Shown here piece by piece: positions 62,621-64,000 of a stretch of DNA of 64,000 nt (position 1 is its first letter; the number at the start of each line of letters is the position of its first letter). The notes under the pieces were generated by a model. The model had not been told where the DNA came from. It searched no databases and saw nothing but the letters and a program-made list of their open reading frames with translations. The stretch spans positions 1,713,501 through 1,777,500 of the forward strand of contig JAXDDX010000061.1 in the NCBI GenBank assembly GCA_034670405.1, given 5' to 3'. Both the position numbers and the translations under genes were made by a program. The stretch is from Hoplostethus atlanticus. Lineage: Eukaryota; Chordata; Actinopteri; Trachichthyiformes; Trachichthyidae.

Positions 62621-62952
62621 TGTGTAACCAGCCGAGTCTGAGGGCAGTTTCCTGGCACAGATCACGCTTCAGGCAGGATTCAAACAAATACCTTTAATCG
62701 TTAACTTAAATTACAGTTTAAACAACTTAAACTCATCTTCAGTAAGGAGCGCTTTCAGCAGCCTCCCTGGATCATCTTTCCCTTTGCACTGTGGAATCCA
62801 CTCTTATGTCTCGTTAGTGAGCCAATCAGCTCCCACCTGGCTGATTAGTAACGCCCCTCAGCTGGGGCAAGATGGCCGACTGGCTGCTGTCAGCTGGGGG
62901 ATGTAGTCTTTTTCCCACAGTTTTTCCGTGGCAGATAGCCCAGTCTGCCACA
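62621..62952 (-). mobile_element. probable solo LTR, 332 bp
   Basis: Ends TGTGTAACC...CTGCCACA (TG...CA with inverted TGTG/CACA) and is flanked by GCTG on both sides (62617-62620 and 62953-62956), a possible 4-bp target duplication. Minus orientation is preferred because it has ATTAAA followed by GTATTTG in the distal part. No internal retroviral or Gypsy coding sequence is present. The left end in minus sense contains a perfect 8-bp hairpin. Another element type with similar ends remains possible. Confidence 0.5.
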
Positions 62953-64000
62953 GCTGATACACCTCAGGGTGTTGGGAATCATATATTGGAATGAAACCTC
63001 AAATAATGACCAAGCAACTGTTGTTTGGATGCTGCACACTTTAAATCCTCCCCATGATGGACATACAGGTCGTACTTACCATGCTGCCTGAGAGCACATA
63101 GTGATTGAATGCTAAATGTATATTTGTCATATGTACATGTCTATTTTTCTATTTTTCTATTGCATGGCTTGGGCTGAAACAAAGGGAACAAACGTGGCTT
63201 GCAAACCAAGGGATTCTGGCTCTGCGTCATAGTCAGTCACCCAGTAACACAGCATGCAGCCACTGACCCTCTGCACTGACACGTCCCCCTGGTATGACTA
63301 GGGGAAACAAACAGGCTTGTCAAGTGCCTGCTTCCAGTTCCCCCCCATTGAACTTCAACCGACTGGATGGAGTCGTGTGTGTTTTGTGTCTGTGGTTAAG
63401 GAGGACAACACCGTTGGGACAGCAGCACGATGTTACATATAAAACGCCTATAAAAAGGATAATTGCAATTTGTAATATTGGGTCTTATGCTGACTCAGAT
63501 CCGCTGGAGCTGTTCCTATTCAGACTTGGACTATTTCAAGTGCACACTGAGGATTTCGGGCACGCTTTTACTAGCGCACATGTTTGCCGAGGCAATTGCT
63601 AAAGAATTCCTTCAGTGATTTCAAATACAACATGGCCTGAATCATTTCAAATGTTCTATTTGTGTTTCATTATGTTTTTACCCAGTTAACGTCTCAAGGG
63701 CATTTCGCCAGTTCAGTCTTTGTGTGCTGCTAAAACCAAACCTGGATTAAAGGCACACAGTATTTAAAGGCAGTGCTTGTTAGAAAAGACATGAGTCCAT
63801 GGCCCAATTCTCCTCTATTCCAGTGTGAATGCCCAAAATGCTCAAAAGTCTGAGTATGACCAGCTCAGTCCCATAGTGACTGAAAGCTAATAGTACAGGA
63901 TATCTGCACAGTAATATGTATAGTCTATTATTTATTGATTATGACCCACATGGAGGTCTGCAGGTGATCATCCCCTCTTGGTTTGTAACATCATTCCTCC
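62953..64000 (+). other. gfra1 intron 3, last part in window
   Basis: No exon recognised, no long repeat. A 102-codon ORF at 63294-63602 has no recognisable domain and no splice-site support. Confidence 0.5.

Noticed and set aside
63294..63602. 102-codon plus-strand ORF as a gfra1 exon
   Set aside because: It lacks the cysteine pattern of GFRA1 D2 or D3 and any matching motif.

Overview
The window is vertebrate, and most likely teleost fish, genomic DNA. It has split genes with GT-AG introns, no dense prokaryote-style ORFs, very many long (CA)n/(GT)n and (GA)n/(CT)n microsatellites, and degenerate copies of dispersed repeats typical of fish genomes. Two protein-coding genes can be supported, and both are cut by the window edges.

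On the minus strand, 852-6132, lie six coding exons of ccdc172, which encodes a coiled-coil sperm-tail protein. The reading frame passes through all six exons (phases 1,0,0,1,1,2) and gives 217 complete codons plus a split one. That corresponds to the human protein up to its last ~40 residues, so the last coding exon should lie beyond position 1. On the plus strand, 10122-12119, lie the first three coding exons of gfra1, the GPI-anchored GDNF co-receptor GFR-alpha-1. They encode a signal peptide, the cysteine-rich D1 domain, and the exon beginning GNDFLEDSPYEPVNSRL. The two genes are divergent (head to head), the same arrangement as human CCDC172/GFRA1 on 10q25, which supports both calls. A CpG-rich stretch (about 9690-10450) covers the gfra1 5' leader and first exon. 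A 15-codon upstream ORF sits in the leader.

From 12120 to 64000 I recognise no further exon. The simplest reading is that these 51.9 kb belong to one giant gfra1 intron. It holds dozens of microsatellites; a 2.4-kb minisatellite of a 23-bp unit with ordered blocks of variants (57716-60125); a LINE-like 3' end (37130-37990); a probable solo LTR with a 4-bp target duplication (62621-62952); several old SINE-like and other dispersed repeats; and a few non-repetitive AT-rich stretches that could be regulatory. A small hAT-type element sits in gfra1 intron 2.

The two genes are not known to share a pathway: gfra1 acts in GDNF/RET signalling and ccdc172 in sperm flagella. I saw no novel multi-gene system, CRISPR array, operon, rRNA or intact tRNA gene. 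The most unusual structure is the 23-bp minisatellite. Calls rest on reading the sequence and on remembered family sequences; no search was run.
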